Position numbers and translations under genes: made by a program. Positions 46,996-58,017 of a stretch of 64,000 bases of DNA are shown piece by piece; within the stretch, counting starts at the first letter, position 1, and each line of letters opens with the position of its first letter. The stretch comes from Cyclospora cayetanensis. Its lineage: Eukaryota; Apicomplexa; Conoidasida; Eucoccidiorida; Eimeriidae. The stretch is taken from the NCBI RefSeq assembly GCF_002999335.1, contig NW_020312037.1:124001-188000 (forward strand), given 5' to 3'. A model generated the notes under the pieces. That model searched no databases. It was not told where the DNA came from and saw only the letters and a program-made list of their open reading frames with translations.

Positions 46996-48374
46996 TTAGC
47001 CTGAATCTGTAGACCACTCAGCAGCAGGAGTGTAGCCAATCACCATTTTGCGGTTGCGCCAGAAAACCTGCACGCGCCACGCACAAGTCTCATGACACCT
47101 CCATCAAGGTGTAATCCCACCCGACGCTGCTTGAAAATGTCAAGGAGTTTGCATGGGCGTAGTAGTGCGAAGTTACCTCTCCGTAAGAAGCATAGATCTC
47201 CGAACCGGCCTTCACTTCAGCCGTTGCTCGCAGTAATACGCGGCTGAATCCAGGCAGAACACAGAGGATTGCTAGAATAGGACGCTTACTTCGCCGTTTC
47301 ATGTTGCGAGGTAATCCGTAGTGATGCAGGTTAGGATAAGCGGGTGGGGCGCATACCCTTCATGTTTGAATTTAAAGAATTCTGCGTTCAAAGCCCTTCT
47401 GTCGCCATTGTCGTTGACGTACCTTGCATATACCTGAAATAAAAGGGGTATAGAAAATAGCAAAGTATTGAATCTGACAGAAATACGTAAGCTTACAAGC
47501 TACGAAGGCGAAGCATAGGGGAGAGTATTTGCCAGAAGCTCTATAGACGCCGCGGGAATCCCTAATGTCAAAGCCGCGTTACAGGCCGTTTCTTGCCTCT
47601 GGGTGCTTCGTTGCATCGATATGGCAGTTAATTTGTCCTGTTCCCATTACATACTCTCTATCTTCCATGCGCATTACCTGCCTGAAGCGTCGAAAACATT
47701 AAACGTTCATCTGTTCTAGGGGTAGCGCGCATGGCGATCAATTTGTAATTTGTGTCCTGACCCCATTTTCTTCTAGATGAACACAATACAAGAGAACGTT
47801 TGGCCCTCAGATCAAAGCGTGTTACACGGTGACGGCCCTCCCTGCAGAAAACCTTGGCTGCAGTCTCACCTATACAATCAGATATGTCTTACATTAGGCT
47901 CTTCCTCTCACCAAGGTACTCGCATATCCAGGTTCCTGGCTCAACATCTGTGTAAGTGGCTCACAGCATTCGCAACACACGCCTAGAATAGCCATTGCTT
48001 GTTTTTCTGGCTAATGCACTCGGTTGCATTCTGTTGTCCCATGGCATGACGAGGGACACTATGGGTGCAGGAGGTGCATAGAATATAGAACCATGAAGCG
48101 CTCAACGTCATGCTAAATATGTTTATATAGATACTCATTGTAGTAGAAGCGTCATCGATGTACTATGGCAATAGCAGTTGCACTGCATATATAAGAGCTT
48201 GGCTACGGTAGCACCTCGTCAGCCAGCCTCACGTTGTTGGACGAAGAGTCCTAAACCCGCCCCAGGTATCCTTGATTCTGCTATTATGAGAGCGCCTCGA
48301 GGGAGAAAAGACCCATCAGCAGTCTTTGGAATACGTGGCAATGAGGCTTCCCGGTCAGAACCCGTAGCTGGCAT
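46996..48374 (-). CDS. SET-domain protein, probable lysine methyltransferase (7 exons, 184 aa)
   Basis: Minus-strand exons in order of reading: 48374-48233, 47947-47912, 47869-47790, 47677-47597, 47433-47357, 47243-47177, 47067-46996. They make 555 nt, and every junction agrees in phase. The product is essentially one SET domain. It has ESRIPGAGLGLFV (residues 33-45, the GxG cofactor loop), GTWICEYLGE (52-61), INCHIDATKHPE (102-113), ARYVNDNGD (116-124, in place of the usual RFINHSC), RATAEVKAGSEIYASYGE (144-161) and VFWRNRK, then a short tail. SET enzymes transfer methyl from S-adenosylmethionine to lysine; the substrate is unknown. There are no pre- or post-SET Cys clusters. The fourth intron (47596-47434) must start with GC, since only that keeps frame and a gapless SET alignment. 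ATG 48374 is the first in-frame Met; further 5' exons are possible. Exons as small as 36 nt make it easy to miss. Confidence 0.78.
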
Positions 48375-50872
48375 TGGGCGCTGCAGTAACGCGGTTCTGG
48401 TGGCACAATGACGTTCCTCCAAAGTACTTTGCAGTACACCTACGCTTATTGAAGCTTGAGGCAAGTACCGTTACCCCAATTTTTCCATTTAGCTTGAGGC
48501 CTTGGGAAATCTCGCAGCAAGCCGTTAAACAGCTACTGGCAGACCGTCTTGCATGGGATGAATTGGTCATGGATGGCGCTGGTACCACTTCTACTCAGTG
48601 TATGGAAACCAATGTTTTGAAGACTCCTTTGAGCTTTATTCCAGTGTAAAATGACGGAAATGGCAATATTTGTGATTAGAGCTACGAAAAGTCCACTTTT
48701 GTTGGTGGACATACGGTCCTGGGACTCGTTTGATCTGGGTGGTCAAGATAGCCGCCATCTGATGAGTTTTATTCTCGGGCTTAATGCTCAAAACACAGAA
48801 AGCAGATCCTGACAACACTGCTATCATTAGTTTTTCTCCAAGTATCAGGCGTTACACTGTTTCACTCCGCCTTGTTAGGCTACTCCAGCTTCTTTTTCGA
48901 CAGCCCCGAAAATCGCTGCATATGTTGACAGATACGGGCTTTTGTACGCCAAGTATATCATTATGTGAGCTTTTACAGGGCTAATCTGGCCACATTTTAG
49001 CTGAGAAGTGCTTCCATTGTCCTGTCACAGGCACCCTTCCGCGCTGAACCGGCAAAGGGTTTTGCGAAGCCTGGTGAATGCTTATTTCAGTAGCATTTGT
49101 GAACTTCTAGTGGAACGGATGTGAAATAAAGAACTTTTGCTCAGAAAAGTGCTGAGTTAGGGAGTACAGTGACATGGACCATGACTACGAGGCTTCACTT
49201 TGTCTGCAAATGTATGTACCGGGAAAGGCTAGAGGCAGTCACTCTCTCTAAGCAAAGTTTATCCAAAACAGAATGTGTTACGAGCCCACAATCTGGCTTT
49301 TCTGTTCGTATAGCTTCTTTTGTGCAGGGCAGTAGTGACATGATACAAGATGACGCACCGTCGTGTCCGTGTATTTTTTGCTAGATGCTACGTGAGGATG
49401 GCCATGAATGCTCGGAGTGCTTAAAGAAAGCAACAAGGACCACCGAGCTGACCTTCTATCCTCCTGTCGGGGAGTCTGATGCGAGGTAGGAGAATGAGGG
49501 GACTCGGTTAAAAATCAATAAGTGCATTCCAATCGAAAGTGCCGTGGGGAGAAAGTTAACTCCAGCCTCAATTCAAACAAAAGAGAAATTTATTGAGCTG
49601 TTCTCCAAATAATCTCCCGCCTTTCCTTGCACGCCTCCACTCAGCTCGCGACATGAGTGGTAGCAGACAACTAAAAGGACGCGTAGCTGTACCGTATACG
49701 CACTTGGAGCATTCAGAGCTAGTTATGTTCACTGAGCGCCTGCTGCAAAAGTGTACAGCCTTAATTATCGTTGACTTGGTTTATTTTATCCGTAGCTGGT
49801 AAAGCTACGCCAGGGCACTTTCTATTACACTAGATACATCTTACTAGGAGTGAATAAAGAGGAGACTGGGCGGTTTGTCTCTCTGTGTACCTTGCTTATT
49901 GTAGATTACTATCGACTCGCTAGGCGAAGACTCAATGTTGTATGCAAGTGAGTTACGAACTTTTTAAGAAGTTTATATCTGAGTCTGCAGTTGGGTTTTT
50001 TCGTAGGAAGACCTTACTTAAAGCGTGACAGTCGGTTGCACTGCCTTGTTCTGTGCAGCTGTTCCCCGCTCATCCTCAAGGTGTGGATGCAGTGGGATGT
50101 CGAACTTCCTTATATCTGTCTGATTTTAATCAGGTTATTGATTAACTCAATAATGTGCTTTAGTTTGACAACTTGGTAGGGGAAAAAGCTCTCTAGCGAT
50201 GGAAGAAGACGGTGGCACAGTGTTTGTTCGGGTAGAAACGGCCGGCTGCAAGCTAATGTGAATGCCAGCTCCAGAGCCGGTAGCAAGGCATGATTTACCA
50301 TCCGATAAACCTTTGTTGGTTGCGGTGATGAGGAGATACCGACCACAGAATGTGACTGCACTAGGGATGGACAAGCAGGCGAAAATTTCATAAGCAGATT
50401 GTAGATGTACCCCGCCTTGTACCCCTAGATGAACAAAGCAATGCTTACTGCGGCATGTCAACTGGAGGAGAAACATTTGAAGGACTGCGCTATTTGTATA
50501 AAAAAAGTATTTGTCGGCATAAATTAGTACAGCTCAGCCCTTCAGCCGAACCGTAAGTCAGTGGCTTATGCCAGGATCAGCTCAACAGCGAGCTGTGGAA
50601 AAACTGAGAAAGCTCACACAATGGAAGCTGTTGATAAATTGATGTATCCAGAAACGGAAACGTTTTTAATCTGCAAAAGTCATAACACAGACAGAAAGCT
50701 GTTTTACCAGTGAATTAAAGCAAGTTTACCCGAAGTGTCACATCAGATATTCGCAGGCTCGGTGGCGACTAGCGAGTAAGCAATCAAAGCGTGGCGATTT
50801 TACATATGGTGCAGTACTTGAGGATTTCAGGGACGAATCAGCGCAGCTTCTGCGTCTTTGGCTTTCAGCTAA
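48375..50872. other. Region with isolated exon-like ORFs, no gene assembled
   Basis: A 91-codon plus ORF at 48374-48649 (overlapping only the SET start codon) and a short plus segment at about 49384-49487 (MLREDGHECSECLKKATRTT, after TTTTGCTAG) look weakly coding. The latter has one CxxC. They could be exons of an unrecognised plus-strand gene or of decayed repeats. The remainder shows nothing. Confidence 0.3.
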
Positions 50873-51599
50873 GTGCGGGGGCCAGCTCGAAACCTGTGGA
50901 TCGTGTCAGACGGCCCAGCCTACAATCTTACATGGACAAACAAAGTACTGTGGGGATATGGGGCTGAAAGCGCATACAAAGAGCCAAAGAACTTGGGCAA
51001 TGCGACTGCTTCCAGCAAAAGCAGGCTGGTTGGCAAGCAGAGAAAAGGATACACTTCCACTGAGGCTCCAGCAACCAAATGCGATTTCAAATCAGTAGCT
51101 GCTTCCATCAGTACGGTCCATGACTTTTCTGCTCGACCAGTACACCATGACGCATGCTAGGTACGCCATGGGTCACCAATTTTTCCGAGAGCTTGTGGCC
51201 ACAGCTTGACTCTGTGGAAGTACGTGTGCCAGGGAGCTCTAGCAACAGGCAACTCCTGGTCTTCTCAGAACTGCTAGTTCCATCTATGATGAGTGGCTCA
51301 GAACTGGTACCTCACAAGGAGAGTCAGAGCCTTCATTCGGACATCTCTGAAGAAGAGAAAAATGATCTGAGCACGAATCCCGTCTTTGTGGATTTGCAAC
51401 CGGGTTTTCAAAGAAATTCGCTTGAACGTTCTAAAGAGGAACGAAAGGGATGGGCAAATAATACGAGGAGCTCGCGGATATGCCAAATACAGACGAGCTT
51501 CTAGCAGGCTAGCTATCTGCTGGTCGTTCAATGCACCGCGTTGAGCTATCGAGCATCAGCCGGAAGCTATGTTCTGTGATATCAGAGTCGTCCACAGCA

Positions 51600-52330
51600 T
51601 GAAAAGGAAATTGAATGACAGGGGGGCAATATGTTGAAAAAGAGCAGAGCGCAGAAATGGATAGGCGATTTCAGGCATAATTTGATACTGGTGCAGGAAA
51701 ACGATGGTAGCTAACGCATGTGTACCAGCATAATACTCCTGAGCAAGACCATTGTAAGGCTAAAGCTCCTCATGGGGCAAATAGGCGAAATCCATGACAA
51801 ACAATTTTCTGCATTTGACCGCACAGCCACTTTATTACGAATCTGCATGTACCCAGACTACAGGCACAAACAGAAGTCTATAATATCTCTTGCGAACTCG
51901 AACATAAGGTGGTGCCGATTGACTCTGTTAATGCCCTAGGTGAGATACAATGTCGAACCAACGGGTATTTGATGGGTCTATCAAGGAGGAGTGGATGGCT
52001 GCTTACGTGGACGACGTCTTAATTTACCGCTGAAACGCTCGAACACTCTAACAGCATTTAGGGTGTGCGCTTCATCTGTTGCGGGACTAGCAGACCAAGT
52101 TATCACATTCCTTTAGAGCAGTTGTTTTTCTGGGGTTTCACTTTTTGTTGCAGGAATTCAGCTAGATCCCACAGAAGTTGGAGCTGTCAGTGCGCGTCTT
52201 CTACGCACCCAAAGGAATCTTGACTTGCATTTGTTACCGAAATTCTATTTCTACACTTGCTCGAGATAGGCGCTCTTCTCACTTCTTTATTAAGAAAAAA
52301 AATTATGTAGCCTCTCCAGAAAAGGCTGAT
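51600..52330 (+). pseudogene. Reverse transcriptase remnant with YVDD box (copy C)
   Basis: At about 51690-51790 the translation has a NDGS-stop-RMCTSIILLSKTIV sequence, matching the KDG..RMCVDYR.LN..T block. AAYVDDVLIY at 52001-52030 is the catalytic Y-x-D-D box, followed after a stop by an HL-containing segment equivalent to ..EEHL.HL... Near 52160-52200, frames read like FLG...GIQLDPTEV, matching the FLGH.VS..GI..DP.KV thumb block. Stops interrupt each block. Confidence 0.65.
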
Positions 52331-52965
52331 GCTGCAGCAAGGACAATTAGAGGCCCACTACAACTCTTTTGGTACCTGCGCTGCCTGATTTTGAGCGTCA
52401 CTCCACGGACGACCGATTCTAGTAATGTAGCGGTGGATGCTATTCCCTTCCGACACTGTAAAACGCCCTCCAAAATATCAAAGTTTTGCGTTTCATTCTC
52501 ATCACTTCCCCAAAACTGGGCTGCAGCACCCACTGCAGGGAAATGTGCTAGTATGCGGTATGGCGTGGGGTGATGAACTGCTGCTAATATTTACACGGGC
52601 ATCAGTCTACTGTCCAACCCGACCACCCATCTTCAATGTGCCCTGACCTTTTTATGTGGTTTGGCTCTTCCTTCAGTACGACTTCTGACAGTGAAGTCTA
52701 TCGAGGGCATTTTATAAGTATAGTAGCCGAAGCACTGCCACAATGCCCCGGCAATTCACCATTGTGCAGAGCACCCGCTCGTGTCTCCGATGATCCACCT
52801 CTCCATCCGAAGGTCATGGGCCTTTTGCTTTCGATATGCATGCATCCTCTTTTATCGATAAATCAAAAATTGCGTACGAGCAAAACACCCCACGTCGAAA
52901 AGAACGTGCAGTGTTTCAAACAAAGCCGGACCTCTGCCGTGTTTACATTCTCGCTTTGATCCGCA

Positions 52966-53178
52966 GTGCTTTTCGCTCAAAGCATATGCTATTCTTATTT
53001 CGAGCTACGTTGGGACTCACAGTACAGTGCAAAAACTTTTACACTCCTTTCGGTGGCCTGGGATGCATTCTGGGCAGAGGAGAATGCAGTGGCATGCCCA
53101 GATTGTCAGCAGCTCAAGCTGCGCAATGCTCTTACACCCAGTCTTTTGCAAAGGCCTCTGGTCCCTTGCATGATTTGA
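52966..53178 (+). pseudogene. Integrase zinc-binding segment (copy C)
   Basis: A 70-codon ORF ending in VACPDCQQLKLRNALTP and LLQRPLVPCM. This matches the C..CQ..K......LQPLP.P end of the HHCC zinc-binding domain that opens Ty3/gypsy integrases. The His pair upstream is not clear. Confidence 0.55.
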
Positions 53179-54529
53179 GCTAATCTAACAGTAAAACTCA
53201 TTGCTAAAAAGACTAATGAAGACCAACCGTCCACATGGTATGTACGCCGTTGTCGATGGACCCAGCAATTATTGTCAAATCATCTCTTGCTACAGCTCTA
53301 TCACGGCTCAGCAGGTCGCCTATTTATTCTTAAGTCCTTTCTAGAAGCTTCACAAGTTCCCCAGAAGTAATATTGCGGTTAGGGATGAGATGTTTGTTGG
53401 CGCGGTCTAGCGAACCTTTATGACCCACGTACGCATTTACTTCTACACCACCGCTGCGAACCATCCTGGGGCGGATGGATAGAGAGAGGTCACTTACTGC
53501 ACCCCTCTGCAGTATTTGAGGATGTTTGCCCGGTAAAGCCCAGTCGCTTGGCATCATTTTTTTCTTGTACCGAGTGGCTCAAAAATACGACAGTACAATG
53601 GTCTACCCGCTGGTCCTCGCATTCCTGCCCTACACTGAATAGCCCTTCCCCTATCCCATCCTGGATCTTGCGTTTCGTGCTTATCAGCCACCGGTAGCAG
53701 CAGAAAGACTCAGAAACAGCTGGGTAGTGCAGGCGAATGTGTATACAAAGCTCAAGAGAGACACACAAGTAACTATGAGGAGCGGCGTTCGGCTGTGTAT
53801 TTTGAGCCTGGATATTACTCCCTTCTGAATTGGCAAGTACAATGCTGTACAACAAAAGAAAATAAGACGAAAAAGCGTGGGGCCAGGTGGCTGGGTTCAT
53901 TTGAGAACCTCTCACGGCTCAATGTCTTTCGTAGGCCAGTTGTTTTTCTTGACGACCTGATATACCATTGAGCTACCAAAAACCGGTTCCTAGAAAAAGC
54001 CTTCTGATCATCCGCAGTCTGCGCCGCGCAATAGAGTGACCCATGAGGACGCAAAGGATCCATAGGGAGCCTTGGATGTGGGGATTCTAGAACTGAGTGC
54101 CGAGGACGAAGTAGGCAAAAACTTTTAGTGAATTAGAGTCACCAAGCCTAGCCCCAGTAATTGAAAAATGATCCAGTTGCATGCGGGAGAATTTGCGGCC
54201 CTGTTCAACAAAGCTAGCTGCTATGGACGGTACTCCTCGCATTCCCCGGTAATTGTCTCTCCCTGCGCAGGGTGTGCCTGCAGTAGCTACCTTCATTTAT
54301 ACATATTGCTTCAAAAGTGGTTGGTTATTATTATTGCAGAGGCATTCTCCATACTCAAATTTACGTGCAGGCACTCGCTGATATGTGGTCTGTGCATTGT
54401 TTCTGTTGTCTCTTGTGAGCCTTTGAAATTGACGATGGTGCATGCATCAGTTGTATTTGCATGCACATGTTGCTTTGCGAGGTGGGAATGCACCGATGAG
54501 CTAGTGCATATCTCAATTTCCCTCACACA

Positions 54530-54870
54530 TTTTACTTTTCTTCTGTTATCTCCCGGCGGGAGGCCCACCTTCCAACACTCCGACGACAGCGAGCCATTGC
54601 GTCGCTGCAGTCGTGTTAGTTGGTCCCTCGCTCGCTGTTGAATACTGCATGTATCTTTCTTCCGGGCAAATTCATTTTGACGATTGATGGCACATTTGTA
54701 TTCTTCGTTTGCACTGTTTTCGTGTTACTGCCTGCTTGGGGAGTGTCGATAAAGCAGGAACTCTTCCGCTGTCCTGAGCACAGTTGGTTGCTTAAATATT
54801 TCAACCTTGTCTATTGCTTAGTGCTGTTAGCTTGATAGAGTAAGAATCTTTATTGTGCATGTGTTCTATA
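54530..54870 (+). repeat. LTR-like 3' segment of copy C
   Basis: Shares CACACATTTTACTTTTCTTCTGTTATCTC-like and CGACGACAGCGAGCCATTG blocks with 26280-26400, and a CTGTTAGCTTGATA...ATTGTGCATGTGTTC tail with 22380-22420. These shared ends at three places support LTR identity. Confidence 0.5.
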
Positions 54871-55053
54871 CGCTATACGCAAGGAAATGTGAATCCTGGG
54901 AATGCTTTGGAGGCACAGCTACACGAAACCCTGTTGTTCCTGCTTTCATGTCGAAGACTCTAAAGGGTGCCCGCAGGAAAAGAAATGTCTTTTACGGACT
55001 GTGTAACAACTTTATATCCAGTAAAATTCAGTCTTGATCTTGTTCCCCTGCAG

Positions 55054-55820
55054 AGACCTTAAATGGTGCCTGTCAGAAGGAGCAGCTACCCTTAGCCCAA
55101 GTGCATTTCCTGTTTAAGGCCGGTGACCTGAGAGCGAATATACGGGGTATGTCTTTAGAACAAATAAACCATGCCTGGATCCTAATCGTATCTGATGGTT
55201 TCAAGCTGAAGGTTACTATGGAGACACTGGGGGGAATTCTAAAGACAGTGCTGTGCAGGTTTACTCTCTTTGCATGTTATCGACTCGAGCAGCTTCATAA
55301 GTTTATCGCTTTCATAGCAGCAGGGATAATTATTATTTTCTCCTATGAATAGTGTTGCTGCGAATTCACACCCGTTTTGTGCCCTTCAACAGCCTCGTAT
55401 TCGCATGATGTAGTGCTGTAGGGCAATGCATCGTACACGGCAATTCCTCAGCCAGCTCCCCTCTCGTATGGAACGTTTGCAGAAGATGCCAGCATACAAG
55501 GACATGTACCAGTTATTTAAAATTGTTTTACAGTTCAAGTGCCCTGGGGTGCAGGCGAGTACACAAACAACGGTGGATGCGGGCTGCTACAGGATTGCCA
55601 TGCTTCCTAGGGGATGGCGCCGCATTGCGTCTTCTGGTGAGTGGAAGTCGGGCACGAGCATCAAAAAAAACGCAGGCATGAATTTGGTTTATGCAAAAGG
55701 AGGGAGAAGCTACTGGCCTTGCACGCACAATGTTTCTGCATGCACTGTGTGCAACAGTGGCTTGGACGGCAGTGCAGCTGCGGGGTCCTGGGAAAGGAGC
55801 CCCGCACACTGGGAGAGGCC
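55054..55820 (+). CDS. Partial spliced gene of unknown function
   Basis: Two exons join cleanly. The first is 55054-55258, after CCCCTGCAG; it starts in phase 1 and ends TGCAG|GTTTAC in phase 2. The second starts at 55422, after GTGCTGTAG, in phase 2. They encode LAQVHFLFKAGDLRANIRGM, further helical sequence (LEQINHAWILIVSDGFKLKV), then RQFLSQLPSRMERLQKMPAY and KDMYQLFKIVLQFKCPG. The second exon probably ends at CCTGGG|GTGCAG near 55550 or CAG|GCGAGT. A possible last exon after 55764 contains QCSCGVLGKEPRTLGEA and a stop near 55825. At least one upstream exon is required before 55054 and was not found. I recognise no domain. Confidence 0.4.
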
Positions 55821-55892
55821 TAATGCCAACATTTCACCGAAGAATGGCGTTGGGAGGGCTCTATCCATAATTTTTCCCCGTCGTACGTCATA

Positions 55893-57339
55893 ATGCAAGT
55901 TTTCGTGCGCTCATATGCGGGGGAATCCCTCCCTGTCGAGGTCTCGGCAACCTCGACTGTGCTCGAGCTGAAGCAGCACCTGGAGGCACGCTTAGGTGCG
56001 TTCCCGCGGCATTTCGAGGCACCATACTTTCTGCTGGAGCAGTTTTATGGAATAGCTGTTGGGGTAAAGGGACATGCACGGGAACGCCCTCGGCAGGCCC
56101 CTTCACTGTTCTGCATTTTGCATGTGGGGGGAGGGGTATTTCATTTTTCCCGATAGACTGTTCAGTGTCCCTGTGGCTTGCGAGTTTCTGGGAACTTGAT
56201 GGGCAGATACTGCTGCTATTCTTCGTGTTGCCAAGGAATACTGCACAATTCGTGGGCCGCGGGCTGGGCCGGTTCCTGCCCAGCCCCAGACCTAAAGCTG
56301 TGGGGTTTTCGTCTTGTAGACTTGACCTACGAAATTCGTTACTTAGCGCTTTAGGCTATCTGATGGACCCAACTGGCTGTGCAGAAGGCCAAGGCGGCAT
56401 AGCGTGAACTTAATCTTATTGCAGAGATTGTGTAGAGTGACCCCTGTAGGTAATTGCGGTGAAGCTGTAACCCATTCTTTGTGCTCTTCGTCTATTGCAT
56501 TGCAGGCGTCGCTGCTTCTCTCCAGCGCCTCTGCTTCGGCGTGTTAGCCCTCGATGACACCGCAACGCTCGAGGATGCAGGAGTAGAGGAGGTACGTCAG
56601 TATGCCTGCACTGTCCACTTCTCCATCATATTGTTTACTAGTGTTTCCAAATTGAGGATTTTCTGTTTTGTCTGAATGAATTATTGGCCTTTTTATCAAT
56701 GTACGTGAGCTTGTGACCGTGGCTAGTGTTTTTCGATAAGCGCTCCCGGCGATTTCTTTTGATGATGACCTCTAGATGGGGACATCTGAAAACTGAGGAG
56801 TCATCTGGTTATTTCGCTACTAAACTGATTGAAAGAATATCGTCGGAGCTGCGTGTCTGATGTGCCCCGTGTACGGTGTTTCTAGGGACGGTCGGCTTTT
56901 TTCGGATTGCTTCTCGCGCCCCCTATAGTTGACGTGCAAATGTATATCGTTTTCCAGTGCTGAATGGCTTGGTGGCTGTGGAAATGTGTTGCATGGTGCT
57001 ACACTGAGTCCTTCATGCGTGCTGCTGGATTTGTTATGGATTCTGCTTTGCCTGTAGGAAGCAACTATTTTCCAGAGCCTAGAGCTTCTTGGAGCAGGGA
57101 AGAAGCGCAAAAGAAAGACCTACACAAAGCCAAAGAAGGAAAAACACAAGAAGAAGAAAGTAAAACTTGCGGTTCTGAAGTTTTACAAGGTCGATGGCAA
57201 CGATAAGGTGACCCGTCTTCGCAAGGAATGCCCAGCTAAGTCCTGCGGCAGCGGGGTGTTCATGGCACAGCACGAAAACCGCAACTATTGCGGCCGGTGC
57301 GGTGTCACTTACATTCTGAACGCTGGGGGAGAGCAGTAA
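55893..57339 (+). CDS. RPS27A: Ubiquitin-like / ribosomal protein eS31 (S27a) fusion (3 exons, 156 aa)
   Basis: Exons 55893-55995, 56506-56591 and 57058-57339 give 471 nt (156 aa), the normal length of the ubiquitin-S27a precursor. The C-terminal 80 residues are a clear small-subunit ribosomal protein: [40 protein letters not shown], then a C-x4-C...C-x2-C zinc finger (CPAKSC...CGRC). The N-terminal 76 residues keep ubiquitin length and fold pattern (MQVFV start, LQRL at 40-43, TLED at 55-58) but are strongly changed. K6, K11, K29, K33, K48 and K63 are replaced, leaving only K27. Ile44 is Cys. The usual LRLRGG end is LELLGAG before the ribosomal part. In other eukaryotes the ubiquitin is cleaved off before 40S maturation; here normal processing at an Ala-Gly end is doubtful. 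The next gene, 680 bases downstream, is on the same strand. Confidence 0.93.
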
Positions 57340-58017
57340 ACCTGAAGTGCTGCAGTCAGTTGGTTATGGCGCGGCATGTTGCCGGGTTAATTTAGAGTCG
57401 CAGGACTGCCTCTTCAACGCACTAACCAGTGTATAGGGGACCTGGAACGGAAGCCAAACCGCACAGCTGCGAGGCAGAACACTTATTTAATCTACCCTTC
57501 TTGCTACTCGGGACTGTCTTGCTTAAGGGTCTTGACCACTTGAAGGGTTTTCTGCGCTGTAGTGATGAGTTGTTACCGGCCCTGGAGCCGAGTGCTTTAG
57601 GCAAAACATTCCGAGTCGGGTGATTGGGAGATGCGTAGTGTGAAAATGTTCTACCCATGGATCCTCTGGGCTCCACCCAATATCTAGAGCATGCAGCCAG
57701 TAAATGCATGTACGGGAGAAAAGTTAGGCCGTACAGACACGGCGTTCGTAGAACGGCCGGATTTCGTCCCGCGGTGCCCTTAGTTCGCATTCGAATGCCA
57801 AGGTTGTATCGCTAGAGCGTCGGTTACACAGCCACTTTTTAAAACGCAAACAGAACCACTGGTATAAAGCAATTGGATAGCCTCGCTAGTAACTGTTATA
57901 CCAGCGCACCCAAGGCCTAGGGCCCCCACGGCACCTCTGTCGGCTGCTGGCTCCTGGGCATGTACATGCCTAGTTGTTACTACACTCGGGTTATGCAATG
58001 GGACTTTTCGATCGATA
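57340..58017. other. Intergenic, 3' UTR and upstream of EF-Ts
   Basis: No coding signal I trust. Minus-strand ORFs at 57422-57790 and 57780-58376 are antisense to non-coding DNA and to the EF-Ts first exon. Confidence 0.5.

Larger units (their letters stand above)
50873..54870 (+). mobile_element. Degenerate Ty3/gypsy chromovirus-like retrotransposon, copy C
   Basis: Plus-strand fragments in element order. A segment near 51290-51500 (MSGSELVPHKE) is equivalent to SGVELMPQHRE in copies A and B. Reverse transcriptase runs from about 51600 to 52330, including a YVDD box at 52004-52015. The RNase H start is near 52350-52560 and the integrase zinc-finger segment near 53080-53175 (CPDCQQLKLRN). 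Integrase C-terminal-like text lies around 53560-53980, with an LTR-like tail at about 54530-54870 that resembles 26280-26600 and 22340-22420. Stops and frameshifts are frequent. Left boundary uncertain. Confidence 0.65.
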
